Shown: positions 19,501-27,966 of the stretch, in pieces
Numbering within the stretch: position 1 is the stretch's first letter
Layout of the letters: each line of letters starts with the position of its first letter
Assembly (NCBI GenBank): GCA_964448135.1
Contig: CAYUVH010000062.1
Span: 1 to 43,237, forward strand
Origin: CAYUVH01 sp964448135
GTDB lineage: Bacteria; Verrucomicrobiota; Verrucomicrobiia; Limisphaerales; UBA8199
Length of the DNA: 43,237 nt
Reading direction: 5' to 3'
Position numbers and translations under genes: made by a program
Notes under the pieces: generated by a model
Database searches by the model: none
What the model was told of the DNA's origin: nothing
The model's input: the letters and a program-made list of their open reading frames with translations, nothing else

Positions 19501-20403
19501 GAGCGTGCTGACCGACCCGCCGCTCGTGACCATGCGCAAGGTGTGATTCGCGTTGTCGGCCACATAGACATTCCCCGGGGCGTCCACCGCGACGCCCATC
19601 GGCTGATTGAATCTCGCCGCGCTGGTGCCGTCCGCGCTGCCGGAGTTGGTGGTGCCGGCGAGCGTGGTCACACTTCCTCCGCTGGTGACCATGCGAATCG
19701 AATTGTTCGCCGTGTCACCCACGAAAACATTTCCGGTGCCGTCCACGGCAATGCCCTGCGGCTGATAAAAGGCGGCGGCGCTTCCGACCGCATTGGTAAA
19801 ACCAAACACGCCCGCTTTGCCGGCGAGTGTCGTCACCACGCCGGCGGCCGTGATCTGGCGGACGGTGTGGTTGTAAGTGTCGGCCACGTAAATCAGCGAG
19901 CCGTCTGATTTCACGGACACGGCCACCGGCGCGTAAAACTGGGCATTGGTTCCCGTGGCGTCCGCGCTGCCCGGCGAGCCAGCGATGCCGGCGAAGGTGC
20001 TGACTACGCCGCCGCTGGTGATTTTGCGAATCGTGTGATTGCCGGTGTCGGCGACGTAAACATTGCCGCTGGCGTCCACGGCCACGCCCTGCGGTTGGTT
20101 GAAGCGCGCGTTGCCGCCCGTGCCGTTGGCGCTCCCGCTGCTTCCGGAGAGGCCGGCAAAAACGCTTGCCGTTCCATCGCTGGCAATCCGGCGGATCGTA
20201 TGACTGGCGCTGTCGGCCACGTAGGCATTGCCGGAGCCGTCCACGGCGACGCCGCCCGGCGCATTAAAACGGGCGTTCGTGGTCACGCCATTAGTGGACC
20301 GTCCTCCGGGATCGCCGGCTTTCGTGGAGATTACGAGCGGTTGTGAACGAGCCGACCAAGCGGCGAAGAGCAGGAGAGCTGTGACTAGGCGGAGCATCCT
20401 CAT
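16504..20403 (-). CDS. Giant secreted NHL / Ig-like / RCC1 repeat protein
   Basis: The 1299-residue protein has a signal peptide (MRMLRLVTALLLFAAWSARSQ). Residues from about 25 to 690 hold twelve NHL repeats of the form GIAVDGSGNLYVADTGNHTIRK, enough for two six-bladed propellers. Three Ig-like domains follow (each with PQS, YQW and AGxYxVxxSN motifs), then about seven RCC1-type repeats (HSLAL, DGxVxAWGxN) forming one more propeller. The C-terminal domain has YALEFKSDLTQSNWISL, a block common at the ends of Verrucomicrobial secreted proteins. It is probably an extracellular or cell-surface binding protein; no enzyme motif is seen. The start ATG directly abuts the stop of the GH20 gene (TAGATG), with a second ATG two codons on. 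Ig, RCC1 and tail are homologous to those of the amidase at 22714-24936. Confidence 0.9.
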   Translation of the reverse strand: MRMLRLVTALLLFAAWSARSQPLVISTKAGDPGGRSTNGVTTNARFNAPGGVAVDGSGNAYVADSASHTIRRIASDGTASVFAGLSGSSGSANGTGGNARFNQPQGVAVDASGNVYVADTGNHTIRKITSGGVVSTFAGIAGSPGSADATGTNAQFYAPVAVSVKSDGSLIYVADTYNHTVRQITAAGVVTTLAGKAGVFGFTNAVGSAAAFYQPQGIAVDGTGNVFVGDTANNSIRMVTSGGSVTTLAGTTNSGSADGTSAARFNQPMGVAVDAPGNVYVADNANHTLRMVTSGGSVSTLAGSAGLYGSVDGTAGAARFYAPQGVAVSGTIVYVADTGNGTIRRVASSGAVTNWVGSASIGTADGAGASARFYWPGASAMDTAGNIFVADTFNHTIRKITSGGTVSTLAGSPGNPGTNNGSGGGAQFNGPEGIALDGGGNLYVADTGNHTIRMVTSGGTVSTVAGTAGVAGLTDGTGSGAQFNGPQGIAVDGSGNLFVADTASHTIRKIASGGVVTTLAGIPLFPGSTDGATPNVGTNKARFNFPRGIAVDGAGNAYVADTGNHLVRKVTSAGAVSTLAGLAGVWGIADGTNSTARFNSPRSVAVDGSGIVYVLDAGNHTVRSLAASGSNWITATIAGNPSVNGITDGAGSGARFNYPKGLAVNSTGNFAIADGGNNTIRAGISSANIAPVIVTQPQDQVVGQGQPSTFVVVAAGAMPLNYQWKFNSATIAGATGSSYSIVSSQPSNAGPYSVVISNSLGVTPSSNATLAVIIAPAITNSPQSMTAVRGSNATFTVGASGTPPLAYQWNLNGSTIAGASGNTLLFTNVQDSDAGDYTVVVSNPAGSVTSSPPATLTVVALPTPPGIITQPQSVTAIAGSSATFSVSVIGDLPLSFQWRFQNSDIAGATDSAFVIPGVSSVNAGAYSVFITNVFGSVLSSNAYLAIVSAIAVGDNEFGQLDIPFAATNGVAIAAGSWHSLFLNASGNVLAWGNNYYGQCTLPPGLSNIIAIAAGGYHSLAVPADGSVLGWGNNEHGQTNAPFGLRGVVAIAAGAAHSLALRSDGTVIAWGDNTDGQTNIPAGLAGVTAIAAAGNHSLALKTNGIVVAWGENTDADGHFAGQSVVPWNLSNVVGIAAGDYHSLAVCADGSVVCWGDDSEGQCDVPAGLSNVALIAGGSAHSLALKRDGSATAWGANWDGRCDLPSALTNVAAVAGGAADSLLMVTDGAPKANLLFPRWTGSAFSAWQQTLARQNYALEFKSDLTQSNWISLPGVSGNGAVQLLKDSSATNAPRYYRGRQW

Positions 20404-22521
20404 CTAATTCCAATTCGGCAGAAACACCTTGCCGGTGGTGCTGTTGTTGCTCCCGTGTTCCGCCATCGAAACCTGGATCGTGTACGTCGCCCCCGCGTGG
20501 AACCACGGCAGCTTCAATGCATAGTAAGCCACACCACCGAAGGAGCTCCCGGTCTGCGTGTAGTTCGCCAGCCCCGCGAAACCGGTGAAGACATTGCTGT
20601 CCACCTGCACGCCATTCTCCAGCAGCGTTACCGAATAGACATTGATGCCGTCCGACCCCGAGGTGTAAACAAAGCTCACGTCTATTTCGCCGCTCTTCGT
20701 CACGTACGGCGTGAGGTCATAGGTGACCGTGGTCGGACTGGTCGGCACCGATGGTCCCCACGTGCCCACGAGGACGTTGGTTTCCTTGTTGTAATTCATG
20801 CCCATCGCCGCGAGTCGTTGCATGTCGGTCGCGAGACGCGTTGTGAAATCGCTGTAATTCTTGGATGCGGCGGGGGTCCACGTCACCTCCGACTGCGCGC
20901 ACAGACGAGGGAACATCTTGTATTCCACATTCAGCGCGGAGGGCACGAACTCCGTCCACAGATTGAGTTGCGAGCCGATGATATTTGTCGTCCAGGGGGC
21001 GTTCAAATTCGACGGCACCGGTTCATAGTTGTAGACGCCGCTCATGGTGAGGTAAGCGGGGCTGCTGCCGACCTGGAAGAACGGTTCATTCGTTTTCGTG
21101 TACGCGTCCTGCTGTTGGTAGTAGTTGATGCCGTTCGGCGCCATGACCACCGGCTGGCCGTTCGAAGCGGTCTGGCTGGCGTAAAGGGGCGGCTTCTGCC
21201 ATTCCATCAATACCGCGCCGGGAATCGTTCCCGCCGCTTCGAATTCCGTCCACCCCACCATGGTCCGGCCGTTCTGCTTCAGGAACGCCACCAGGTTTGT
21301 CGAAAACCAGCGCTGATACGCCTGCCGCTTTTGCGTGCTCGTGCCCGTCAACCCCAGCGCTGCGATCTGATTGGCGTCCGGCGCGTAGCTGAGCCATTGC
21401 GTGTCGCCGGTGGCGATCACTTCATCGCCGCCCGTGTGAATGTATTTGCTCGGGAAAATGTTCATCACCTCGGTCAGCACATTCGTAAAGAACGTCCAAC
21501 TCCCCGGTCCGGCCAGGCTGAAGAGAGTGAAGCTGTAGTTGATATTATCCATGTTGTACGCGCTCGCCGCGTTTCCGCATCCCAGCGAGGCGTACGAGAC
21601 CAGCGCGGCCGTGCAATGGGCGGGAAACTCAATTTCCGGCACGACGGTGATGTACCGCTGCTGCGCATACGCCACCACTTCCTTGAGTTCTTCCTGCGTG
21701 TAGTATCCGCCATACTTTCCAAACGAATTCCACGCCGTACTCACCTGCGGATTCTGGGCGTAATCGATCCCCGTTCGCCAGGCGCCCGTGTTGGTCGCGG
21801 CCGGCACCGTCAGTGAGGGATACGATTTGATCTCCATGCGCCAGCCGTGATCGTCCGTCAGGTGCCAGTGGAAAGTGTTCAGCTTGTGGAGCGCCAGCGC
21901 ATCCAGGATCTTTTTCACCTCGTCCTTGTCCACGAAATGCCGTGACACATCGAGCATGGTGCCGCGCCACGCAAAGCGCGGCTGGTCCTGCACATATACG
22001 CAGGGGGCTGTCCACGGCACGCCGCCCACCGCCTGCTGGGAAAGAATCTGCGGTGGGAAAAGCTGCAGCAACGACTGTATCCCGTAGAAAATCCCCGCCT
22101 GCGCGGGCGCACGGATCAGCACCGAATCGGGTGCGACCGTCAGTTCGTATCCTTCGGCACCGAGGCTGCCCACTGCGCTAGCCGTGGTAAGCAGGATGGC
22201 GCCGCGAACCGGAACGGTGCCGGAGTTTGTCACCACGTCAAACTGGTATCCCGTGGATTTTGCGAAAGTGGCCGCGAGAAATTGGCCGTTGGGGATCGAG
22301 GCCGCGTCCACCAGGATCGGCGTTCGCGCCAGCGCCAGCGCGCCGGCGACCTGCTGGGTGGGACAAAGCGTGAAAAAACCCGGGCGCGATTGCAGCGTCA
22401 CCGGCTTCGGAATAATAGCGGGGCCGGCTGCAAAGCCAGAAAACGCTCCCAGTCCGAGGACGGTAGCAACGATGCCCGCTATCGCCCGGTGGCGCAAAAC
22501 GACTGCCATTGGCGGGAGCAT
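20404..22521 (-). CDS. Secreted beta-N-acetylhexosaminidase, glycoside hydrolase family 20
   Basis: The GH20 catalytic pair is in HTGGDEV (Asp366-Glu367 from the chosen start). Other family blocks are the N-terminal GH20b-like domain beginning IIPKPVTLQ, then FAWRGTMLDVSRHF, LALHKLNTFHWHLTDDHGWRMEI and VVPEIEFPAH. These enzymes release terminal GlcNAc or GalNAc from chitin fragments, glycans or peptidoglycan-derived sugars by substrate-assisted catalysis. A C-terminal beta-rich domain (SFVYTSGSDG, YTIQVSMAEHG) of about 110 residues is extra. The frame is open to a TTG at 22689, but ATG 22521 (or 22509) gives a proper signal peptide (AIAGIVATVLGLGAFSGFAAG), so it is preferred. It sits between two proteins that share repeats, all on one strand. 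Confidence 0.9.
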   Translation of the reverse strand: MLPPMAVVLRHRAIAGIVATVLGLGAFSGFAAGPAIIPKPVTLQSRPGFFTLCPTQQVAGALALARTPILVDAASIPNGQFLAATFAKSTGYQFDVVTNSGTVPVRGAILLTTASAVGSLGAEGYELTVAPDSVLIRAPAQAGIFYGIQSLLQLFPPQILSQQAVGGVPWTAPCVYVQDQPRFAWRGTMLDVSRHFVDKDEVKKILDALALHKLNTFHWHLTDDHGWRMEIKSYPSLTVPAATNTGAWRTGIDYAQNPQVSTAWNSFGKYGGYYTQEELKEVVAYAQQRYITVVPEIEFPAHCTAALVSYASLGCGNAASAYNMDNINYSFTLFSLAGPGSWTFFTNVLTEVMNIFPSKYIHTGGDEVIATGDTQWLSYAPDANQIAALGLTGTSTQKRQAYQRWFSTNLVAFLKQNGRTMVGWTEFEAAGTIPGAVLMEWQKPPLYASQTASNGQPVVMAPNGINYYQQQDAYTKTNEPFFQVGSSPAYLTMSGVYNYEPVPSNLNAPWTTNIIGSQLNLWTEFVPSALNVEYKMFPRLCAQSEVTWTPAASKNYSDFTTRLATDMQRLAAMGMNYNKETNVLVGTWGPSVPTSPTTVTYDLTPYVTKSGEIDVSFVYTSGSDGINVYSVTLLENGVQVDSNVFTGFAGLANYTQTGSSFGGVAYYALKLPWFHAGATYTIQVSMAEHGSNNSTTGKVFLPNWN

Positions 22522-22713
22522 GGCAGGAGCAAGCACGCGAGCAAACTTTTTCGTTTCGATGAACAAAGAATAATTGAGCTCCGAGGAAGAAGTGGCGTGC
22601 GGATTTCTGGGATGAAGTAGCAGCAGCTGTGATTCGATTATCCTGTGGAGCAGGCGCGCCCAAACCGTTGGATCAAATATGCGGAACAACGATGATGTTT
22701 CGAAGCGGGCAAA

Positions 22714-24936
22714 CTACCATCGACGCACGCGATAGATACGGGAGCCATTCGTGGCGGTTGGATCGCTGAAAGGGAGCAGGGCACTGTTGCCCTGGACCGT
22801 GGGCAGTGGTGTCCAATTTGATTGCGTGAGCGAGGACTTGTACTCCAGCGCGTAGTTCTTGCGGGCGAGGGTCTGGCCCCAGACGGTGAACGTCCCGCCT
22901 TTGCGGGCGGGATACAGCAGTTCGGTGCCAGACAAATCGCCATCCAGCAGGAGAACTGAATGTTCGCCTCCGGCGGAGAGGGCCACGATGTTAGTCAGCG
23001 CGGGCGGCACGTCGCAACGTCCGTCCCAATTCGCACCCCAGCCGATACCGGTGCCGTCGGACTTCAGCGCCAGGCTGTGCGCGCTGCCGCCGGTCACCAG
23101 CACGACATTGGTAAGACCAGCGGGCACATCGCACTGGCCTTCTGAATCGTCGCCCCAGCAAACCACTGTTCCATTGGAGCGGACAGCGAGGCTGTGGTAT
23201 TCACCCGCCGCGATGGCGATGGCGTTGGTCAGGTTCCAGGGTACTACCGATTGCCCCGCGAACTGTCCCTCGTAATCGGTGTTTTCCCCCCAAGCCACCA
23301 CTGTATGATTGGTTTTGAGGGCAAGTGAATGATTTCCCGCGGCAGAAATGGCGATGACGCCATACAGATTGGGCGGCAAAGTGGTTTGTCCAAAAGAATT
23401 ATCGCCCCACACCCGCACCGTGCCGTCGGCACAAAGGGCCACGCTGTGATTCGCGCCAGCCGCCACCGCGACGACCTTCTTGAGGCCGGATGGAATCGTG
23501 CGCTGGCCCGAGCTGTTATCGCCCCACCCAATGATCGCGCCGTCGCTCGAAAGCGCGAGGCTATGATAACCACCGGCGGCTACGCCGACCGCCTTGGGAA
23601 GATCCGGCGGAACCTCGCAGGCGCCAAAGTTGTCATCGCCCCAAGCGAGAACAACCCCGTCCGAGCGCAGGGCAAGGGAGTGCCAGGAACCTGCCGAGAC
23701 GGCCACGCCATTGGTGGTCGTGGGAGGTACGACGAGTTGCAGGAAATAATTGTCCCCGACTGCGGTTGCGGAAACCAACGCCAGCTGCGCGTTGGAACTC
23801 AGCGCCGAGCCGTATGCGTTCGTGATTAGTACGGTATAGGTCCCGCTGTCCCCGCTTCCGACGGCGGGAATATTCAGCGCGCTATCGGTCGCTCCCGCGA
23901 GCGGATTGCCCCCGAGCCGCCACTGATAAGTCATGGGCGCGGCGCCGATCACATCCACTTGGAAAGACGCTGGCAGCCCGGTCGCCACACTGACGCCTTG
24001 CGGCTGGTTATTGATGATCGGAGGCACCTTTACCGTCAGGGTTGCCGTCGCGCTCGTGAGCGTGCCAAAAGAATCCGACACCACGACTGCATAATCTCCG
24101 GCCACCGACAATTGCGCGTTGCTGAAAGTGACACTGCTCCCCGTGGCACCAGCCAGGTTCGCGGAGTCATACCTCCATTGGTAAGTCAACGAGGGGACCA
24201 CGCTCGTGGCGGTCACGCTGATCGTTGCCACCGCACCCGGATCCACCGCGATACTCTGCGGCTGCACAACGATCGTCGGTCCCGGCGGGCTGATCAAATT
24301 CATGAAATGCGGCCAATCCCAGTACTGGCCCGGATCCGTGTGCGTATTGCACGTAGGGTCCATGCCGGGCACGTTGTTGGTGATCCAGGTCCGCCAGGCG
24401 GCGCTCTGCCATTGGTTATGGCCGATCACGTGATTCCGGTCTTTCGGGATGTTGTTGGCGTCGCAAAGATGCCGCTGCAGGCCGGCGGACGCCTGATACA
24501 TTTCTTCCGTGTACCACACGGGACTGCTGACGAAGCCTTCGTGTTCGGTGCCGAAGGACCAGCGATTCCAACAGCGCACGTGCCACGCGTAATTTTGTTC
24601 CCGCACCGATTGCGTCATGTCGCCCGCGGGAGGATCGTTGGGATTGTTTTCGTGATGGTTCGGGTCGCTGCCGTTCTGCAGGCCGTTGACCATGTAATGA
24701 ATGCTCGCCGAGACGGAACAACTGTTCAGGTACGAGATGGTGGTCCAGTAGTAACCCTCCATGTCATGGATCACGGCGAACTGGTGGCCGTTGCCGCTGG
24801 TGTACCATTTGGTGCAGCCGACCGGCGGTGTGTAGTGTGCGGGTGGATAGTCCGGCTGGGCACTCGCGGTATCCGCGCCACCCAGGAGCCAGGCCGCACT
24901 GAGCACGGGGAAGGACAGCATCAGCGCGGGCCGCAT
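22714..24936 (-). CDS. Secreted N-acetylmuramoyl-L-alanine amidase with Ig-like and RCC1 repeats
   Basis: From ATG 24936 a signal peptide (MRPALMLSFPVLSAAWLLGG to TASA) leads to an Amidase_2/PGRP-type domain. Likely zinc ligands are His in FAVIHDMEG and His in NTHTDPGQYWDW, with GTEHEG, NHVIGHNQW and SASIHYMV as further family-like blocks. Two Ig-like domains (PQSIAV to LTV and PQGVSV to LALV) and about seven RCC1 repeats follow, ending in the tail domain with YALEYKSSLTQSNWTPL. The amidase would cut the bond between MurNAc and the L-Ala stem peptide. The frame is open to ATG 25023, which adds 29 residues before the signal; this longer start is less likely. Ig, RCC1 and tail match the giant NHL protein downstream. 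Confidence 0.87.
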   Translation of the reverse strand: MRPALMLSFPVLSAAWLLGGADTASAQPDYPPAHYTPPVGCTKWYTSGNGHQFAVIHDMEGYYWTTISYLNSCSVSASIHYMVNGLQNGSDPNHHENNPNDPPAGDMTQSVREQNYAWHVRCWNRWSFGTEHEGFVSSPVWYTEEMYQASAGLQRHLCDANNIPKDRNHVIGHNQWQSAAWRTWITNNVPGMDPTCNTHTDPGQYWDWPHFMNLISPPGPTIVVQPQSIAVDPGAVATISVTATSVVPSLTYQWRYDSANLAGATGSSVTFSNAQLSVAGDYAVVVSDSFGTLTSATATLTVKVPPIINNQPQGVSVATGLPASFQVDVIGAAPMTYQWRLGGNPLAGATDSALNIPAVGSGDSGTYTVLITNAYGSALSSNAQLALVSATAVGDNYFLQLVVPPTTTNGVAVSAGSWHSLALRSDGVVLAWGDDNFGACEVPPDLPKAVGVAAGGYHSLALSSDGAIIGWGDNSSGQRTIPSGLKKVVAVAAGANHSVALCADGTVRVWGDNSFGQTTLPPNLYGVIAISAAGNHSLALKTNHTVVAWGENTDYEGQFAGQSVVPWNLTNAIAIAAGEYHSLAVRSNGTVVCWGDDSEGQCDVPAGLTNVVLVTGGSAHSLALKSDGTGIGWGANWDGRCDVPPALTNIVALSAGGEHSVLLLDGDLSGTELLYPARKGGTFTVWGQTLARKNYALEYKSSLTQSNWTPLPTVQGNSALLPFSDPTATNGSRIYRVRRW

Positions 24937-25023
24937 CGGGCGGGCGAACAGGTTTTCGCTGACAGGAAAAGTGGAGGAACTTCCGAATGAAATCCTGGAT
25001 CTGCCGAAGGTTATAGACGACAT

Positions 25024-25216
25024 ACTTTGAGTGACAGCCGCCGAAGGGAATCCCGCGAAACCTGGAGCTCAATCGGAGCGGATACGCGTGCTTTCAACTG
25101 CTGATGCATTTATCTTGAATCGCAAGCCGGGCAATGTCAATGACCGCCGCGTTTTGGGGCCGGCTGACACCCATTCTTAACGAGCTCCGCAGCCAATCGC
25201 ATAGACCGCCCGGCAT
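25024..25216. other. Intergenic region upstream of amidase operon
   Basis: About 190 bases lie between the end of the beta-propeller gene and the amidase gene. The promoter of the amidase-GH20-NHL run probably lies here or just within the alternative longer frame. I see no convincing promoter boxes and no strong terminator hairpin for the propeller gene. Confidence 0.3.
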
Positions 25217-26338
25217 TCAGTTGGCGGTTCGGTACAACTGAATCGCCGCCGGACCATTGGTCGTGTGCGGCGCCGCCACGGCGAGCAGCCCCAGTTCGGG
25301 GATGAACAAGCCCGTCCGCGCCCTGGGCGCCGTCACCAGCCGCTGCAGCCGGGTCAGCCGCCTTCCTCCTTCGGCAGCTTGAAACACATCCACAAATCCC
25401 TCGCCGCCGATCACATAGAGTCGCCCGCGCGCCGCGTCATAAAACATGTCATCGGCATCTCCCACACAGGGAACTTCGCAGAGCAGTCGTCCATCATTCG
25501 CATCAAACGCTGCCAGCTTCGGCGGCCTGCGGCAGGCGATGAACAATCCATGGGCCGAACCGGCAAACGCCATGGGGAAATTCTTTTCACCCGTGGTCAC
25601 CGGCCAGTGTGCGCTGACCTTCATTTCATTGGTTCGGAGGTTGATCACCGTGATTTCATGCGTGTCCGGCACGTTGACCAACAGACGCTGGCCTTGCGGA
25701 TCGAATTGGAAGGACTCGGGGTGGGCGGACAATTGGACCTCCATTTTCGGGTCCGCCTGCCGGGGCCGATCGAGCCAGAAATCGGCCGGAGAATGCGGCG
25801 GCGCGGGCTGACCGCCTTCGTTTGGCGGCAACAACGACACCAAGTCGATGCCGGTCATGAGCCCTGGGCCCGGTTCACCGGCGGAACCTATGTATACTAT
25901 TTGGGTGGCAGGATCGAACCGCACATTGTCGGCATTCCGGCCGACATCCACCCAGGGTCCTTCGCTGAAGTCGATTGTGCTGAAACTCCGGCAAGTGCCG
26001 TCGCCCCGCCCGCAAATCAGGAGACGCCGCTTTTCGGGAACGAACAGCACGCCCTGCGGTTCGCTTATGCCGGTCAACTGCCGGACGCGCCGCCGCGCGC
26101 CGAGGTCCACAATTTCCACGGTATGATTTTCCAGGGCGGCGACGAACAGCCGCCCGGCGGCCAGGTCCACCGACAGATGATCAAAGCGGCCCTCCACTCC
26201 GTCCAACGGAATTGTGCCCGCCGGCGCCAGCACACTCTCCAAATTCGTGGTTTGCGCCGGGCTCTGCTGGCAGCAGGCCAGCACGAGGCTGAGCAGGACC
26301 GGCCGGCAGGAAGTTCGTGGCCGAAGGAAAGCTCTCAT
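25217..26338 (-). CDS. Secreted beta-propeller protein (YncE/cytochrome D1-like)
   Basis: The 373-residue protein has a signal sequence (VLLSLVLACCQQSPAQ). Because Cys-Cys lies at the end of the hydrophobic stretch, it might be lipidated, although the lipobox is not typical. The body has repeated blade-like blocks such as HLSVDLAAGRLFVAAL, PQGVLFVPEKRRLLICGR, NVRFDPATQIVYIGSAG and FYDAARGRLYVIGGEG, which fit the YVTN/YncE seven-bladed propeller family. Such proteins are periplasmic or surface binding proteins with no common enzyme activity. Its ATG overlaps the stop of the upstream membrane protein gene by ATGA, so translation is likely coupled. It is the last gene of a three-gene run starting with a pseudopilin. 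Confidence 0.82.
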   Translation of the reverse strand: MRAFLRPRTSCRPVLLSLVLACCQQSPAQTTNLESVLAPAGTIPLDGVEGRFDHLSVDLAAGRLFVAALENHTVEIVDLGARRRVRQLTGISEPQGVLFVPEKRRLLICGRGDGTCRSFSTIDFSEGPWVDVGRNADNVRFDPATQIVYIGSAGEPGPGLMTGIDLVSLLPPNEGGQPAPPHSPADFWLDRPRQADPKMEVQLSAHPESFQFDPQGQRLLVNVPDTHEITVINLRTNEMKVSAHWPVTTGEKNFPMAFAGSAHGLFIACRRPPKLAAFDANDGRLLCEVPCVGDADDMFYDAARGRLYVIGGEGFVDVFQAAEGGRRLTRLQRLVTAPRARTGLFIPELGLLAVAAPHTTNGPAAIQLYRTAN

Positions 26339-26868
26339 CGGGGCGTGGATACAACAGGTCGTTCACCGGCCGGCCCGCGCCAGTCGCGCCATTCCACCAG
26401 AATCTTTCTGCCCTCCGCGCTGCTGAGGGAATGCCAGTCGGTGTCCTTTTCGCGCCGCACCAGCGTGTTGTCCTGGTAAAAAGCGCTGTCGCGCGCGGGG
26501 ATGCGGCCCGCGTATTTTCGCAGGGCAATTCGCGACGTGCGAACGCCGTCGAGGATTGTTTTGAGCTGGGCAGCGTGGGTTTCCAGATAGGCGATCCTCA
26601 GGTTGGCGGGGTCCGATTCGTTGCCGAACTTCACCACCAGGGCCCGAACCCCGTCGCCGGACGGGCCGCCGATTCCCTTGTCCGGGGGAATCGTGTCCCG
26701 CCCGGTCTGGTAGAGACGTTTTTCACTCAAGTCGTAAAACCAGGTTGACGCCCCGGCCTCGCCCGATTTCTGGAAATCGAGCATGCTCCTCACGCCGAAC
26801 CATACGGCCGCCGCCAGCAGCGAAATGAGCGCCGCCGACTTGAGCAAGGTCTTCGTACCCGGTTTCAT
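26335..26868 (-). CDS. Membrane-anchored hypothetical protein in pseudopilin operon
   Basis: From ATG 26868 the 177-residue protein has one N-terminal membrane helix (ALISLLAAAVWFGVRSML, about 13-30) and a soluble domain with STWFYDLSEKRLYQTGRD, GVRALVVKFGN, LRIAYLETHAAQLK and ILVEWRDWRGPAGERP. I do not recognise a named family; similar anchored proteins with a YDL..K.L motif occur beside pseudopilins in Verrucomicrobia-like genomes, from memory. The start overlaps the pseudopilin stop by ATGA and its own stop overlaps the propeller start by ATGA. A longer frame to 26949 would run far into the pseudopilin gene and is less likely. Confidence 0.8.
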   Translation of the reverse strand: MKPGTKTLLKSAALISLLAAAVWFGVRSMLDFQKSGEAGASTWFYDLSEKRLYQTGRDTIPPDKGIGGPSGDGVRALVVKFGNESDPANLRIAYLETHAAQLKTILDGVRTSRIALRKYAGRIPARDSAFYQDNTLVRREKDTDWHSLSSAEGRKILVEWRDWRGPAGERPVVSTPR

Positions 26869-27791
26869 CGGTGGGCGGCGGAAGTCTTGCGGCCGGACGA
26901 TTTGTGCGCGTCCAGGCGGAGCGACCACCAGCATTCCTCGTCGTCGCAACGAATCTGGTTTGGATCCAGCGCTTCTACGTGGCAGTCCGCGAACGCGTAA
27001 TTCGCTTTGCGGGAATGCCGCAGGCAGCCGTAGTCGGCCTGTGCCAGCCGGTTGAAGCCCGCGTCATCTTCAGCGCCCGGCACCGTGTCCTTGATCCACC
27101 AGTTGTCGTCGCTCCAAAGATCCGTGCCGCTGCCGCCGTCGCCGAACCAGATCAGTTTTGCGGACGCAGTAATCTCCGCCATTTTGTGCAGCCCCTCGTA
27201 GTAACCTTGATTCCTTGGCCGCCCGAAGGGCATCGTGCTCACCCGTGCCTCCGGGTTGGGATTGTTGCGAACCGGAATCCAATGCGCGCCGGCTACGCCG
27301 ATGCCGCTGGCGTTCCAGACCTCGTAAGGGCTCGGGTACCCGTAAAGATGCCGCCAGTCATCGCCGCCGCCCATCGGGAATCCGCCGAGCGCGGCGTCTG
27401 AAGCCGAAAGACCGTCGGCGTAGACCGCTACCAACTCGGCAGGGCAGTCGAACAAACCCGGTGCCCGCCCCGCGTATTCCCAAAGGATGACGCGGTAAGT
27501 GGTCTCATCCTCCCCTCCCTCGGGGCCGACTCGCACATCCTGGAGCGGGTTCATCCATTCGGAGAAATCGCCCGCGTAAGTCGTGGCGGCGAGGGCCAGT
27601 TGCCGTTGATTGGAGCGGCAAACGACCGCCTTGCCCTTCTCTTTTGCCCTGGTCAATACCGGGAGCAACAGGCTGGCCAGGATGGCTATGATCGCGATGA
27701 CCACGAGCAATTCGATCAAAGTGAATCCTGCCATCTGCAATTTGCGTTGCTCAAGGCATTCCTCCGCGCTGGCAGTTGTGTTGGTTCTCAT
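26865..27791 (-). CDS. Type II secretion pseudopilin-like protein with prepilin N-terminal domain
   Basis: The 308-residue protein has the class III signal MAG|FTLIELLVVIAIIAIL, cleaved after Gly22 and methylated on Phe by a prepilin peptidase, with Glu at mature position 5. The helix is followed by LLPVLTRAKEKGKAVVCRSNQRQLALAA, the standard start of the DUF1559-like proteins that are greatly expanded in Verrucomicrobia and Planctomycetes. The C-terminal region (YAFADCHVEALDPN) resembles the H-x9-DG-type end. ATG 27791 gives a 22-residue leader; ATG 27734 would give MAG only. The true role of these abundant pseudopilins is not settled. First gene of a coupled three-gene operon. Confidence 0.88.
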   Translation of the reverse strand: MRTNTTASAEECLEQRKLQMAGFTLIELLVVIAIIAILASLLLPVLTRAKEKGKAVVCRSNQRQLALAATTYAGDFSEWMNPLQDVRVGPEGGEDETTYRVILWEYAGRAPGLFDCPAELVAVYADGLSASDAALGGFPMGGGDDWRHLYGYPSPYEVWNASGIGVAGAHWIPVRNNPNPEARVSTMPFGRPRNQGYYEGLHKMAEITASAKLIWFGDGGSGTDLWSDDNWWIKDTVPGAEDDAGFNRLAQADYGCLRHSRKANYAFADCHVEALDPNQIRCDDEECWWSLRLDAHKSSGRKTSAAHR

Positions 27792-27966
27792 GTCCGATCC
27801 CTTTCGACAGGGCTTGAGACATCAGGTTTCAACCCCGCGTTCAATTAGTATTCCGGGCTCCCGGCGCATTCAAGAGCTTTTTGAATCGGGACGTTAAATA
27901 GCAGCGCGTGTGCATGAAACCCGAGGATACGGGAGGGCACGCCTTGTCCCGGAAGCAAGTGCAATG
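27792..27966. other. Intergenic region between glycosyltransferase and pseudopilin genes
   Basis: 175 bases on the upstream side of the pseudopilin operon, with an AT-rich patch around 27840-27900. It must contain the pseudopilin promoter and the end of the glycosyltransferase transcript. No clear hairpin terminator or promoter boxes are seen. Confidence 0.3.

Noticed and set aside
18235..19908. 557-codon plus-strand frame opposite the giant NHL protein
   Set aside because: It is a mirror of the repeated NHL codons at high GC; it has no start context, is repeat-made (Gly, Ala, His, Arg, Val-rich), and the minus frame has clear domains.
18400..20300. Regular repeats of about 170 bases that could suggest a CRISPR array or satellite DNA
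   Set aside because: They are the coded NHL repeats, vary at third positions and keep the reading frame.
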